Below are positions 1-8,637 of a stretch of 56,028 nucleotides of DNA, in pieces. Both the position numbers and the translations under genes were made by a program. Under the pieces are notes generated by a model, which was given only the letters and a program-made list of their open reading frames with translations, had not been told where the DNA came from and searched no databases. Positions within the stretch are counted from its first letter, which is position 1. Every line of letters begins with the position of its first letter. This stretch comes from Streptomyces sp. LUP30 (lineage in GTDB: Bacteria > Actinomycetota > Actinomycetes > Streptomycetales > Streptomycetaceae), in contig NZ_MJAJ01000057.1 in the NCBI RefSeq assembly GCF_001746365.1, positions 1 through 56,028 on the forward strand, in the 5' to 3' direction.

Positions 1-285
1 GCCCCAGCCGGTGATGACACCGTCGGTGAACGGCCGCTTGGCCTCCAGACCGAACCCGGTCGCCCGGTGCCGGCGCAACTGCTCGACCTCCTGGAAGGAT
101 CCCGGGTCCACCAGCAGCTCGATCCGCTCCCGGGCGGTCAGCTTGCCCTTGGCGTGCTGCGCCTGGGTCGCCTTCTCGCTCGGGCCGGCCAGCGCCTGGG
201 CACGGATCTCGTGCAGCTCGGCCACCCGGCCACGCGCATCCGTGGGCTCGGTCGCCGTCAGAGGCCTGTCGTCCACCGCGGTCAC
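1..285 (-). CDS. acyl-CoA carboxylase beta subunit (carboxyltransferase), N-terminal fragment
   Basis: The first 95 residues of a gene that runs off the left edge. The helix-rich opening and the TARERIELLVDPGSF motif followed by a GDGVITGWG-like segment (here TDGVITGWG) are typical of the propionyl/acetyl-CoA carboxylase beta subunit, which transfers CO2 from carboxybiotin to acyl-CoA to make malonyl- or methylmalonyl-CoA. The GTG start is fixed by a clear AGGAGG at 293-298 and by a GTGA overlap with the stop of the preceding phosphopantetheinyl transferase gene, so the two are probably translationally coupled. Carboxylase-like genes of this kind occur in angucycline clusters such as jadomycin, where they help supply extender units. 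The family is clear from the motif, but the acyl-CoA preferred cannot be told from this piece. Confidence 0.85.
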   Translation of the reverse strand, partial: MTAVDDRPLTATEPTDARGRVAELHEIRAQALAGPSEKATQAQHAKGKLTARERIELLVDPGSFQEVEQLRRHRATGFGLEAKRPFTDGVITGWG

Positions 286-1127
286 AAGAGTTCCTCCTCA
301 CGTGCATCGGGAGCCTCACGCCCGACGAGGTCGTCGAGCGCGTGATCGGCATCAGGGACATGACGTACTCCGGCGAGCCGCAGTCGATCCGTGCCGGGGA
401 CGCGGCCGCCGGCCAGCACCGCCTCGGGCGGCAACCGCTGCACCGCGGTGCGGACGGCCGCTCCCTTCATCGCGACGGCGGCCGCGTGGCCCGGACCGCA
501 CGGGACGTCGAGGACGCTCCAGCCGTCCAGCCGCGGCGGGGCGCCCGGCCCTCCCTCGCCGAGGTACACCTCGGACGTCCAGCCGCCGACCCCCGTGCCG
601 GTCCCCTTCAGACAGGCCTCCTTGCGGGCCCGGAGCCGGGCGAAGCGGGCCGGTCGGTCCGGTGCGGGAAGCGCGTCCAACTCTTCGCGCTCCCACGGGT
701 GGAGAGCCTTCCGGCAGACGTCGACCCGCTCCGGGCGGGGCAGCCTCTCGACGTCGACGCCCACCGGAGCGCGGGCCACGCCGACGAGGACCGCGCCCCG
801 GCTGTGCGACAGCGAGAAGTGCGGGGCGTCGGGTCCGGCGCCCACCAGCACCGGGCGGCCGTGCGGACCGCCGCGCCGGGGACAGTCCGCCCGGGCGAAC
901 GCCTGCTCCCGGGCCGGCGTGCGCAGGTACCCGCCCAGCCGGCGCAGCGCGATGTGCGCGGCCGCGTACAGGGTGCGGTCGCCGCGCAGCCGGAAGGCGT
1001 CCGCACGGCGTCGCTCGGCCGTGTCGAGTTCGTCCCACGCCGGCGGCGCCAGCCGGGACGGCGTCAGCAGCCAGACGGCCAGGTCGCCCCGGTCCAGGGA
1101 CGGTTGCGGCCGGTGCGCGGCCGTCAT
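282..1127 (-). CDS. Sfp-type 4'-phosphopantetheinyl transferase
   Basis: A 281-residue protein that would move phosphopantetheine from CoA onto the serine of carrier proteins. The two Sfp signatures are present: GVDVE at about residues 123-127, preceded by FSLSHS at about 104-109 (substrate-binding and Mg2+ region), and RKEACLKGTG at about 168-177 (the K-E-A/K triad). The ATG is set by an ATGA overlap with the upstream sugar ketoreductase gene, and the stop overlaps the next GTG start, so it is the middle of a coupled string. A stretch of about 80 residues after the transferase core is longer than in minimal Sfp proteins. Two carrier proteins in this window, the type II ACP and the ACP of the AT-ACP protein, are plausible substrates. 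The enzyme class is clear; the substrate assignment is inferred from position. Confidence 0.9.
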   Translation of the reverse strand: MTAAHRPQPSLDRGDLAVWLLTPSRLAPPAWDELDTAERRRADAFRLRGDRTLYAAAHIALRRLGGYLRTPAREQAFARADCPRRGGPHGRPVLVGAGPDAPHFSLSHSRGAVLVGVARAPVGVDVERLPRPERVDVCRKALHPWEREELDALPAPDRPARFARLRARKEACLKGTGTGVGGWTSEVYLGEGGPGAPPRLDGWSVLDVPCGPGHAAAVAMKGAAVRTAVQRLPPEAVLAGGRVPGTDRLRLAGVRHVPDADHALDDLVGREAPDAREEELL

Positions 1128-2083
1128 GCCGAACGACGGCGCACGTCGTCCAGCAGAACGGCCTGCCGCAGGGTGTCCGCGCGCGGGGCCGCTCCGGCGC
1201 GGACCGCGGTGACGAACGCGGCGACCGTGGCCGCGACCTGGTCGGCGGGCTCCAGCCGGATCTCCTCCGTCTCGGAGCCGCGGTGCAGACCGATCACGGG
1301 CACGAGGTCTGCCGGCGGGGTGAAGGCCCGGTCCACGGTGATGCGGCCCTCGCTGCCCCACAGTTCGTACCTGGAGAGATAGGCGTGCTCCATGCCGAAG
1401 ACGAGGGTTGCGGTGACCCCGTCGGGAGTGGCCAGCAGCGCGGCCCCCGCGGTCTCTACCTCCCGCCCGGGGCCCCGGGTCAGACGCGCGCCGACCACCT
1501 CGAGACCGTCTCCGAGGAAGTGCAGGGCCGCCCGCAGCGGGTAGAGGCCGACGTCCGCGAGCGCGCCCCCGCCGAGCCCGGCGGAGTACCGGATGTCGTC
1601 GTCGGCGAGCGGTGGGATGGCGAACTCCGCCCGTAGGGAACGGAGTTCGCCGATCCGCCCCTCGGCGACCAGGCGCCGCACCGCCTCGTGCCGCGGATGA
1701 TGGACGAACATGACGTTCTCCATCAGGGCCACACCCTGCTTCGCGGCGAGATCCAGGAGCCGCTCGGTGCTCTCCGGGTCCGTCGTCAGGGGCTTCTCGG
1801 CCAGCACGTGCTTGCCCGCGTTCAGCGCCGCCTCCACCCAGGGGGCGTGCAGCGCGGCGGGCAGCGGTACGTACACCGCCTGGACCTCGTCGGCGTGCAG
1901 CAGTTCGGCGTACCCGTGCACCGGACGGCAGCCGAAGCGCCGGCCTGCCTCCTCGGCTCGGGCCGGGTCGCGGCTGGCGACCGCGGCGAGCTCCAGATCG
2001 GGGGAGGCGGCGAACGCCGGCATCATCCGCCGCAGCGCGATGTCCGCGCAGCCGAGCACCCCGATGCGCAGCGGGCCGCTCAT
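1124..2083 (-). CDS. NDP-hexose 3-ketoreductase (Gfo/Idh/MocA family)
   Basis: A 319-residue NAD(P)-dependent oxidoreductase. The N-terminal Rossmann fold shows GVLGCADIA near residue 10, and the family EKP motif appears in LAEKPLTTDPE at about residue 95. In deoxysugar pathways this family reduces the 3-keto group left after 2,3-dehydration, giving the 2,6-dideoxy-4-keto sugar. The gene overlaps the 2,3-dehydratase by ATGA and the phosphopantetheinyl transferase by ATGA, so it immediately follows its expected pathway partner. An equatorial 3-OH product (olivose type) would fit a UrdT/LanT-like enzyme, but the stereochemistry cannot be read from sequence by eye. Confidence 0.85.
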   Translation of the reverse strand: MSGPLRIGVLGCADIALRRMMPAFAASPDLELAAVASRDPARAEEAGRRFGCRPVHGYAELLHADEVQAVYVPLPAALHAPWVEAALNAGKHVLAEKPLTTDPESTERLLDLAAKQGVALMENVMFVHHPRHEAVRRLVAEGRIGELRSLRAEFAIPPLADDDIRYSAGLGGGALADVGLYPLRAALHFLGDGLEVVGARLTRGPGREVETAGAALLATPDGVTATLVFGMEHAYLSRYELWGSEGRITVDRAFTPPADLVPVIGLHRGSETEEIRLEPADQVAATVAAFVTAVRAGAAPRADTLRQAVLLDDVRRRSA

Positions 2084-3477
2084 CGCGCCCGCGCCGCGGC
2101 CGCGTTGAGGCAGGCCACGAGGGTGCGGGCCTGGACGTTGAGGTAGTGGCCGTGGCGCACCAGCCAGGTGAGCTGGTCCGGGGTGACCCAGGCGTAGCCG
2201 GCCGGAGGGTCGGACGGCACATCCCGCTCGTCGGCCTCGACGAGCAGGTACCGGCTCTCGGCGTTGAGGAACCGGCCGCCCTCCTCCGAGTGCACGGCGT
2301 CGTACCGGATGCGGTCCGCCGGCGCCGCGAGCACGGTGTCGAGGAACGGCGGGCGCTCCTTCTCGGGCAGATGGGCGTAGTTGCCCGGGGTGTACTGCAC
2401 CGTGGGGCCCAGCTCGACGGTGTCGAGGAACCCGCCCTCGACCCGGGCGTGCACCAGGACGTGGGGCACGCCCTCGAGAGTGCGGGTGAGGAAGGCGGTG
2501 ACGCCGAGGCCGACGGGCTCGAACAGCGGCTGGGTCCAGCCGGTGACCTCGCGGTTCCCGGCCTGCACGGCCACCGCCACCACCTTGAAGTAGCGGCCCT
2601 CCTCGTGCTCGACGGTCATCTCGTCGCGCCGCCAGCCGGGCAGTCCGGCCAGCGGCACACGTTCGGCGTGCACGTCGTGCCGGGAGCGCTCACCGGTGAT
2701 CCAGGACAGCAACTGGACGTCGGACAGCAGCGCATCGGCCGTCGCCTCGGGGACGGGCAGGCAGGACAGGACGGTGCGGGAGTCCATGTTGACGACGTTG
2801 TCCCGGTGCAGCAGCTCCGCTATCTGCCCGAGCGTGAGCCAGCAGAAGTCGTCGAGGAGCGGGACGTCGTCGTCCGTCAGCACGATCATGTTGCGGTTCG
2901 ACTTACGGAAGAACCACGAGCCGTGCTCGGACTGCAGGACGTCCGCGACGACCCGGCCGCGGCCCGGGCCGACGAAGTGCTCCAGATACTTCACGTCCGC
3001 GCCCTGGTGGACCTTGGTGTAGTTGCTGCGGGTGGCCTGCACGGTCGGGGACAGCTGGAGCAGGTTCGGGTTGCCGGGCTCCATCTTCGCCTGCATCAGG
3101 AAGTGCAGGACCCCGTCGAACTCCTTGCCCAGGATCCCCAGGATGCCGACCTCGGGCTGCTTGATGATGGGCTGGTGCCATTCGGCGTACGGGCCGTCGC
3201 CGTAGGGACCGCCGCGCTCGGTGACGTGCAGGCCCTCGACGGTGAAGAAGCGGCCGCTGCGGTGCAGGAGGTTGCCGGTGGTGTCGTGGAACGACCAGCC
3301 GTCCAGGCGGCCGAAGGGTATCCGCTCCACGCGGAAGGCGTTGGCGCGGCCCCGCTCGGCGAGCCAGTCGGCGAAGCCGTCGGTGGCCAGGTGCGCGCCC
3401 CGGGTGGTGGCGGCCGACAGCGCGAGCCGGTCCGCGAGCTTCGCGTCGTCGCGCGGTTGGGGGATGAGAGGCAGCAT
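2080..3477 (-). CDS. NDP-4-keto-6-deoxyhexose 2,3-dehydratase
   Basis: A 465-residue protein of the normal length for the family that removes the C-2 hydroxyl of NDP-4-keto-6-deoxyglucose, the first committed step to 2,6-dideoxy sugars. It is visibly built of two related halves, as is typical: the motif LQLSPTVQATRSNY in the first half matches VELGPTVQYTPGNY in the second. VNMDSRTVLSCL in the first half likewise matches LNVQARTLVACL near the C terminus. The ATG is preceded by GGAGAG. It lies immediately upstream of the 3-ketoreductase with an ATGA overlap, the usual functional pair. Homologues are found in urdamycin, landomycin and jadomycin clusters. Confidence 0.93.
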   Translation of the reverse strand: MLPLIPQPRDDAKLADRLALSAATTRGAHLATDGFADWLAERGRANAFRVERIPFGRLDGWSFHDTTGNLLHRSGRFFTVEGLHVTERGGPYGDGPYAEWHQPIIKQPEVGILGILGKEFDGVLHFLMQAKMEPGNPNLLQLSPTVQATRSNYTKVHQGADVKYLEHFVGPGRGRVVADVLQSEHGSWFFRKSNRNMIVLTDDDVPLLDDFCWLTLGQIAELLHRDNVVNMDSRTVLSCLPVPEATADALLSDVQLLSWITGERSRHDVHAERVPLAGLPGWRRDEMTVEHEEGRYFKVVAVAVQAGNREVTGWTQPLFEPVGLGVTAFLTRTLEGVPHVLVHARVEGGFLDTVELGPTVQYTPGNYAHLPEKERPPFLDTVLAAPADRIRYDAVHSEEGGRFLNAESRYLLVEADERDVPSDPPAGYAWVTPDQLTWLVRHGHYLNVQARTLVACLNAAAARAR

Positions 3478-3532
3478 CAGAGAACTCTCCGTGTTCGATG
3501 TGTCTGATGTGTCCGGGCGCGTGGCGTACGGC

Positions 3533-4474
3533 TCATCCGACGTCGACGATGGTGAACAGGCCCTTCTTGACGAGCCTGAGGCCGTCCGTGGCGTCCTTCG
3601 ACCAGGTCAGCGCGGCGTAGCGGGTGCTTTCCAGGGGGACCTGGACCACCGACGACCGGTCCGTGGACAGGTGCAGGCTCCCCAGGCTCGCCGAGCGGAA
3701 CGGGGAGTCGGGCGGCAGCGTTCCGTCGTCGGGAAGGGCGTCGAAGTACGCCTTGAGGCCGGCTTCGGTGGTGCCCTCCGCGATCTTCACGAACAGCAGC
3801 TCGTTGACCTGGCCGGGGATCTCGTTGACGTACCGCAGGGGCCGGCCGGCCCGCAGCGTGCCGCGGACCTCGAAGCGCGGGCCCACGCCGGGCACGTTCC
3901 GCGACACGATCGTCGCGGTCGGCGCCAGGCCCTGGTCGACGGCGCCGCCGGAGACGGTCAGCCAGCGGTAGCGCGGCTGCGCGTCGCCTGCGGCCAGGTA
4001 GTCGAACAGCAGGTATCTGCCCGGGGAGAGACGCTGGGTGAACGAGCCCGGCAGGCCGGGCTGGATCACCAGGCCGCCGAGCAGGGCGGCGGTCGCATCC
4101 AGGTCCTTCGCCCCCTGCGGGACCTCGGACGGCGTGTTGGACAGGGCGCGCGAGAGGGCGCCCAGGAAGTCGTTCCAGTCGGCGCCGTCCGTCAGCCGGG
4201 CCAGCCCGATCCAGCCCTTGCCCGGCTGGGTGGTCGAGGCGCGGAAGGTCGTCAGGCCGGGCCGGGTGGTCGCCGGTGCGGTGAGGCCGTCGGCGGTCGA
4301 GACGAGGTCGACGGTGTGGGCCGTCCCGGACGCCCGGACCGCGTGCACGTCCGGGGCGGCCCGCGGGTCCGGGGCGAGGAGTGACGGGACCGCGAGGGAG
4401 GGCCCCTGGAAGCCGGCCAGCAGCACGGCGGCCAGCAGTACGGTCGTTGCGCGCTTCGTCCTGTGGTGAGTCAT
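3533..4474 (-). CDS. secreted protein of unknown function with an internal duplication
   Basis: A 313-residue protein with a clear Sec-type signal peptide: a basic start (MTHHRTKR), a hydrophobic core TTVLLAAVLLAGF and a likely cleavage after SLA near residue 28. The mature part is rich in beta-strand-like segments and appears duplicated. GWIGLARLTDGADWNDFLGA followed by GRYLLFDY resembles the later NELLFVKIAEG and AYFDAL followed by TRYAALTW. No catalytic motif is recognised. It lies between two sugar-biosynthesis genes on the same strand, which is odd for an exported protein. It could bind the exported product or a surface ligand, or be an unrelated passenger. I do not recognise the family. 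Confidence 0.75.
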   Translation of the reverse strand: MTHHRTKRATTVLLAAVLLAGFQGPSLAVPSLLAPDPRAAPDVHAVRASGTAHTVDLVSTADGLTAPATTRPGLTTFRASTTQPGKGWIGLARLTDGADWNDFLGALSRALSNTPSEVPQGAKDLDATAALLGGLVIQPGLPGSFTQRLSPGRYLLFDYLAAGDAQPRYRWLTVSGGAVDQGLAPTATIVSRNVPGVGPRFEVRGTLRAGRPLRYVNEIPGQVNELLFVKIAEGTTEAGLKAYFDALPDDGTLPPDSPFRSASLGSLHLSTDRSSVVQVPLESTRYAALTWSKDATDGLRLVKKGLFTIVDVG

Positions 4475-4501
4475 GACGGGAGCGTCGTCGCCCTTCTCTT
4501 G

Positions 4502-5257
4502 TCAGTCCTGCCGGACGTACACGGATGCCGTGAAGTCGCCGAGGATCCGCCGGTGGTAGTCGGGGCCGAAGCCCATCTGCGCGACCTGCGGTACCAGGGC
4601 GCGCAGCTTCTCCGTGGAGATCACGTGCTGGCGGCCGCCCGTGTCGAGGTACTCCTTGCGCGCCTCGAGCCCGAGGGCCCCGGCGAGCAGGTCGACGACG
4701 TCCTCGACGGGAACCGCGAAACCGGACGCCACGTTGACCGTCTCGGAGCGCAGGTCCGCGGCGAGCAGACGGTCCACGACGGTGATGACGTCGTCGACGT
4801 CGATCAGGTCGCGGGCCGCGCCGCGGTGCACGCGGACCACGCCCTCGCGCAACTGCCGCACCAGCGTGGGCAGCAGCTGGTGCTCGGGCTGGTCGGGGCC
4901 GACCAGATGTCCCAGCCGCAGGATCAGGTGGTCGGCGCCCGTGTCGCGCAGCAGATCCTCCAGGGCGAGCTTGTGCGCGCCGTAGGGCGTGCAGGGCGTC
5001 ACCGGGACGTCCTCCCTGCCGGGTCCCTCGGCGAGCCCGTACATTCCGGTCGCCGCGGTCGAGAAGAAGAGCACCCGCCGTCCGTCGGCGGCGCACCGCT
5101 TCGCGACCTCGCCCACCAGCGCGGCCTCGCGGGCGAAGTCCGCGTCCGAGGTGCCGCTCGCCCAGGACACCCCCGCGGCCAGGGCCACGGTGTCCGAGTG
5201 CCGGCCGGCCAGTGGACGCAGGTTCCGCGCCAGGAAACCGGTTCCCACAATGTCCAT
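4502..5257 (-). CDS. NDP-4-keto-deoxyhexose 4-ketoreductase (short SDR)
   Basis: A 251-residue extended-SDR-type protein. The N terminus carries an abbreviated Rossmann signature, GTGFLARNL, the SFSTAAT-like strand appears as FFSTAATGMYG, and the catalytic tyrosine/lysine pair is in YGAHKLALE. Enzymes of this type finish deoxysugar assembly by reducing the C-4 ketone. The ATG was chosen because GTGFLA must begin almost at once; the ribosome site is weak (GGGA). With a second, longer 4-ketoreductase at 6603-7664 the cluster has two such enzymes, matching two different sugars. Which sugar each one serves cannot be told here. Confidence 0.78.
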   Translation of the reverse strand: MDIVGTGFLARNLRPLAGRHSDTVALAAGVSWASGTSDADFAREAALVGEVAKRCAADGRRVLFFSTAATGMYGLAEGPGREDVPVTPCTPYGAHKLALEDLLRDTGADHLILRLGHLVGPDQPEHQLLPTLVRQLREGVVRVHRGAARDLIDVDDVITVVDRLLAADLRSETVNVASGFAVPVEDVVDLLAGALGLEARKEYLDTGGRQHVISTEKLRALVPQVAQMGFGPDYHRRILGDFTASVYVRQD

Positions 5258-5301
5258 ACGTCGTCGTCCCGATCTCTGTGGGGTAGGAGGGCCGTTCAGG
5301 C

Positions 5302-6606
5302 TCAGCCGTGCGTGGCCACGAACTCCTTGATCGAGGCGGTGACGTAGTCCAGCATCTCGTCGGTGAGCGCCGGGTAGACCCCGATCCAGAAGGTGTGCTC
5401 GGTGATGAGGTCGCTGTTCGTCAGCTCGCCCACGATCCGGTGCGGCTGGTGGGTGTAGGCCGGGTGGCGGGTCAGGTTGCCCGCGAACAGCCGACGGGTG
5501 CCGATCTTGCGTTCCTCCAGGAAGTCCACCAGCTCGGCGCGGCGGAACGGCGCCTCGGGGTCCACGGTGATCACGAAGCCGAACCAGCTGGGCTCGGAGC
5601 GTGGGGTGGGCTCGGGCAGCAGGAGTCCCGGAACCCCGTCCAGCCCCTCGCGCAGCCGCTGCCAGTTGCGCCGCCTCGCCTCGATGAAGGAGTCCAGCTT
5701 GGCCAGCTGGGTCAGCCCGAGCGCGGCCTGGATGTCGGTGGCCTTCAGGTTGTAACCGACGTGCGAGAAGATGTACTTGTGGTCGTAACCGGCCGGCAGC
5801 GTGCCCATCTGGTACTTGAACCGCTTCAGGCACCGGTCGTTCTCGCCCGGCTCGCACCAGCAGTCCCGGCCCCAGTCGCGCAGCGACTCCACGATCCGTG
5901 CCAGGGCGAGGTTGCCGGTCAGGACGCAGCCGCCCTCGCCCATGGTGAGGTGGTGCGCCGGGTAGAAGCTGACGGTCGTCAGGTCGCCGAAGGTGCCGGT
6001 GAGCTTCCCGTCGTACAGCGAGCCGACCGCGTCGCAGTTGTCCTCGATGAGGAACAGGTCGTGCTGTTCGGCGAGTTGGGCGATCTCCGTGACGGGGAAG
6101 GGGTTGCCGAGCGCGTGGGCGATGATGATGGCCCGCGTCTTGGGGCCGATCGCCGCCGCCACCCGGTCGGCGGTGGCGTTGCAGGTGGTGAGGTCCACGT
6201 CCACGAACACCGGGACGAGGCCGTTCTGCAGGATCGGGTTGACGGTGGTGGGGAAGCCCGCCGCGACGGTGATGACCTCGTCGCCCGGTTTCAGCCGGCG
6301 GTCCTCCAGCGTGTGGGAGGTGAGCGCCGACACGGCCAGCAGGTTGGCGGACGAACCGGAGTTGGTGAGGTGGGCCTTGCGGCGCTTGAGTCGTCGGGCG
6401 AAGGCCGACTCGAACTTGCGGGAGCTGGTCCCGGCGGCGATGCGCATCTCCAGCGCCGCCTCCACCAGGGCCACCCGGTCGTTCTCGTCCAGTACGGCGC
6501 CGGACGGCCAGATCTCCGTCGTGCCGGGGATGAACTCCTGGGCGGGGGAGGCCTCTCGGTGGAACTCGCGGACGCCGTCGAGTACCAGGTCCTTGCGGTC
6601 GCTCAT
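5302..6606 (-). CDS. NDP-4-keto-6-deoxyhexose 3-dehydratase (PMP/[2Fe-2S], E1/ColD type)
   Basis: A 434-residue member of the DegT/DnrJ/EryC1 aminotransferase fold that has become a dehydratase. The usual PLP-binding lysine is replaced by histidine in SFYPAHHLTMGEGG, the hallmark of the E1/ColD group. The cysteine cluster GRDCWCEPGENDRC fits the [2Fe-2S] motif of E1-type enzymes, which use an external reductase. The reaction removes the C-3 hydroxyl and so leads to 2,3,6-trideoxy sugars such as rhodinose or amicetose. The start is ATG, overlapping the upstream 4-ketoreductase by ATGA. Homologues are LanQ and UrdQ. The dehydratase reading is firm because of the His substitution; no dedicated E3-type reductase is seen nearby. 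Confidence 0.93.
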   Translation of the reverse strand: MSDRKDLVLDGVREFHREASPAQEFIPGTTEIWPSGAVLDENDRVALVEAALEMRIAAGTSSRKFESAFARRLKRRKAHLTNSGSSANLLAVSALTSHTLEDRRLKPGDEVITVAAGFPTTVNPILQNGLVPVFVDVDLTTCNATADRVAAAIGPKTRAIIIAHALGNPFPVTEIAQLAEQHDLFLIEDNCDAVGSLYDGKLTGTFGDLTTVSFYPAHHLTMGEGGCVLTGNLALARIVESLRDWGRDCWCEPGENDRCLKRFKYQMGTLPAGYDHKYIFSHVGYNLKATDIQAALGLTQLAKLDSFIEARRRNWQRLREGLDGVPGLLLPEPTPRSEPSWFGFVITVDPEAPFRRAELVDFLEERKIGTRRLFAGNLTRHPAYTHQPHRIVGELTNSDLITEHTFWIGVYPALTDEMLDYVTASIKEFVATHG

Positions 6607-7664
6607 GGTCGTATCCCTTCATGGGCCGGTGCGTCGGCCGTCATCACGAGTGGTGTGCCGGGCCGGGAGTGCTCCGGCGGCAGTACGGAGGCGAGCAGCT
6701 CGCGCAGGGAGTCGTCGAGGCTGCGCAGCGGTTGCCAGCCCAGCAGGCGCCGCGCGCGCGAGACGTCCAGGCACTGCCAGGGGACGTCGGTGCGCGAGTC
6801 CGGTCCGCCGGCGGCCTCCACCACCGGCAGCCGGAGCCCGCTGAGCGCGATCATCCGGTCGACGAGCGCGCGCATCGGGACGGCCGTGCCACGGCCCACG
6901 TTGATCACCTGACCGGCGACGTCCGCCTCCGGCGCGGTGGCAGCGGCCAGCACCGCAGCGGTGACGTCGTCGGCGTCCACCAGGTCGCGGGCCGCGCGCA
7001 GCGCCGGAAGGCGCAGTTCGGCCGGCTCCTCGCCGCGCGCGGCGGCCCGGGCGGCGGCGCCGAGGTGCGCCGCGACCCGGCCGAAGAGACTGCCCTGCGG
7101 AACCCCGGCGCCGATCACGTTCGCGAGCCGGAGCACCACGCCGTCCACCCCCTGCTCACGCCGGGCACGCAGCACGGCGCGTGTGCCCGCGAGCTTGGTG
7201 CGGCCGTACGGGGTGACGGGGTCGGGCTCGTGCTCCTCGCCGGTGGCCGCGTCCGGGGCTCCCGCCCCGTACTCGTGGACGGTGCCGAGCTGGACCAGCC
7301 GTGCCGGCGGACCGGGCAGCGCGGCGAGCGCCGTGACGACCCGCTCGACCAGTTCGGCGTTTCCCGCGGCCATCTGCGCCTCGTCGGCCTGCCAGGCCCG
7401 GCCGGCCGCGTTGACCACGACGTCGGCGCCGGCGGCCGACAGGACCGCCGCGATCTCCCGCGGCGACGCCGTGGCCAGGTCCAGGCCCACGGCCGACCCG
7501 CCCGGACCGACGGCCCGCGCGGAGTCGGCCGGTGCGCGGCGGGAGACCAGATGCACCCGGGCGCCGTCCGCGGCGCACGCCGCGCCGATGCGGCGGCCCA
7601 GGAAACCGGTGCCGCCGAGGACCACGACCGAGAGCCCGGCCACCGGCCGAGGCTCAGACCGCAC
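6603..7664 (-). CDS. NDP-hexose 4-ketoreductase (NAD-dependent epimerase/dehydratase family)
   Basis: A 353-residue extended SDR. The NAD(P) site is GGTGFLGRRIG near residue 16, the catalytic pair is in PYGRTKLAGTRAV, and the RDLVDADDVTAAV segment is typical of sugar-modifying members. It follows the 4,6-dehydratase gene with a short overlap (7654-7664) and overlaps the 3-dehydratase by ATGA, placing it in the same transcript. A UrdZ3/LanZ3-type role, reducing C-4 of the trideoxy sugar, is the likeliest reading because its immediate neighbour makes that substrate. The stereochemical outcome is not predicted. Confidence 0.83.
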   Translation of the reverse strand: MRSEPRPVAGLSVVVLGGTGFLGRRIGAACAADGARVHLVSRRAPADSARAVGPGGSAVGLDLATASPREIAAVLSAAGADVVVNAAGRAWQADEAQMAAGNAELVERVVTALAALPGPPARLVQLGTVHEYGAGAPDAATGEEHEPDPVTPYGRTKLAGTRAVLRARREQGVDGVVLRLANVIGAGVPQGSLFGRVAAHLGAAARAAARGEEPAELRLPALRAARDLVDADDVTAAVLAAATAPEADVAGQVINVGRGTAVPMRALVDRMIALSGLRLPVVEAAGGPDSRTDVPWQCLDVSRARRLLGWQPLRSLDDSLRELLASVLPPEHSRPGTPLVMTADAPAHEGIRP

Positions 7665-8637
7665 GGCTCGTTCCGTGCTTGACGGCCTTCCACCAGTCCG
7701 GGTTGTCCCGGTACCAGGCGACCGTGTCGGCCAGGCCCGTGGCGAAGTCGGTCTGCGGCGCGTAGCCGAGCTGCTCGCGGATCTTCGACTCGTCGATCGA
7801 GTAGCGCAGGTCGTGCGCCTTGCGGTCCGCGACGCGGCGGATCATCTCCTCGCCCGCGCCGGTCAGCTCCAGCAGCCGTTCGGTCAGGGCGAGGTTGCTG
7901 TACTCGTTGCCGCCGCCGATGTTGTAGACCTCGCCCGCTCGCCCCCCGTTGAGCACCAGGTGGATGCCACGGCAGTGGTCGTCCACGTGCAGCCACTCGC
8001 GGACGTTGCGGCCGTCGCCGTACAGCGGGACCTGGCGGCCCTCCAGAAGGTTGGTGACGAACAGCGGGATGACCTTCTCGGGGTGCTGGTAGGGCCCGTA
8101 GTTGTTGGAGCAGCGGGTGATCGACAGATCCACGCCGTGGGTGCGCCAGTACGCTCGTGCGACCAGGTCCGAACCGGCCTTGGAGGCGGCGTAGGGGGAG
8201 TTGGGCGCCAGCGGCCACTGCTCGGTCCAGGAGCCCTCGTCGATCGAGCCGTACACCTCGTCCGTGGAGACGTGCACGACCCGCTCGATCCCGCTCTCCA
8301 GCACGGCGTCCAGCAGGGTCTGGGTGCCCAGGACGTTCGTACGGAAGAACTCGCCGGCGCCCTCCAGGGAGCGGTCGACGTGGGACTCGGCCGCGAAGTG
8401 GACCACGGCGTCGTGGCCGGGCAGCAGTTCGCGCAGCAGGTTGCGGTCGCAGACGTCGCCGCGGACGAACACCAGCCGTTCGTGCGAGGCGGGCAGGTTC
8501 TCGCGGTTGCCGGCGTAGGTCAGCTTGTCCAGGGCGGTGACCTGGGCGCCCTCCCAGCCGGTGTACGTGTCGGCCAGCAGGCTGCGCACGAAGTGCGAGC
8601 CGATGAAGCCGGCCGCTCCGGTGACCAGGATCCTCAT
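7654..8637 (-). CDS. rmlB: dTDP-glucose 4,6-dehydratase
   Basis: A 327-residue enzyme converting dTDP-glucose to dTDP-4-keto-6-deoxyglucose, the branch point for all the sugars here. Visible motifs are GAAGFIGSHFV at the N terminus, AAESHVDRS, the catalytic STDEVYG, and YAASKAGSD with the Tyr/Lys pair. Length and motif order are standard. The ATG overlaps the stop of the thymidylyltransferase gene (ATGA), so the first two steps of the pathway are coupled. Having its own rmlA/rmlB pair lets the cluster supply its sugar precursor independently of cell-wall metabolism. Confidence 0.97.
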   Translation of the reverse strand: MRILVTGAAGFIGSHFVRSLLADTYTGWEGAQVTALDKLTYAGNRENLPASHERLVFVRGDVCDRNLLRELLPGHDAVVHFAAESHVDRSLEGAGEFFRTNVLGTQTLLDAVLESGIERVVHVSTDEVYGSIDEGSWTEQWPLAPNSPYAASKAGSDLVARAYWRTHGVDLSITRCSNNYGPYQHPEKVIPLFVTNLLEGRQVPLYGDGRNVREWLHVDDHCRGIHLVLNGGRAGEVYNIGGGNEYSNLALTERLLELTGAGEEMIRRVADRKAHDLRYSIDESKIREQLGYAPQTDFATGLADTVAWYRDNPDWWKAVKHGTSRAV

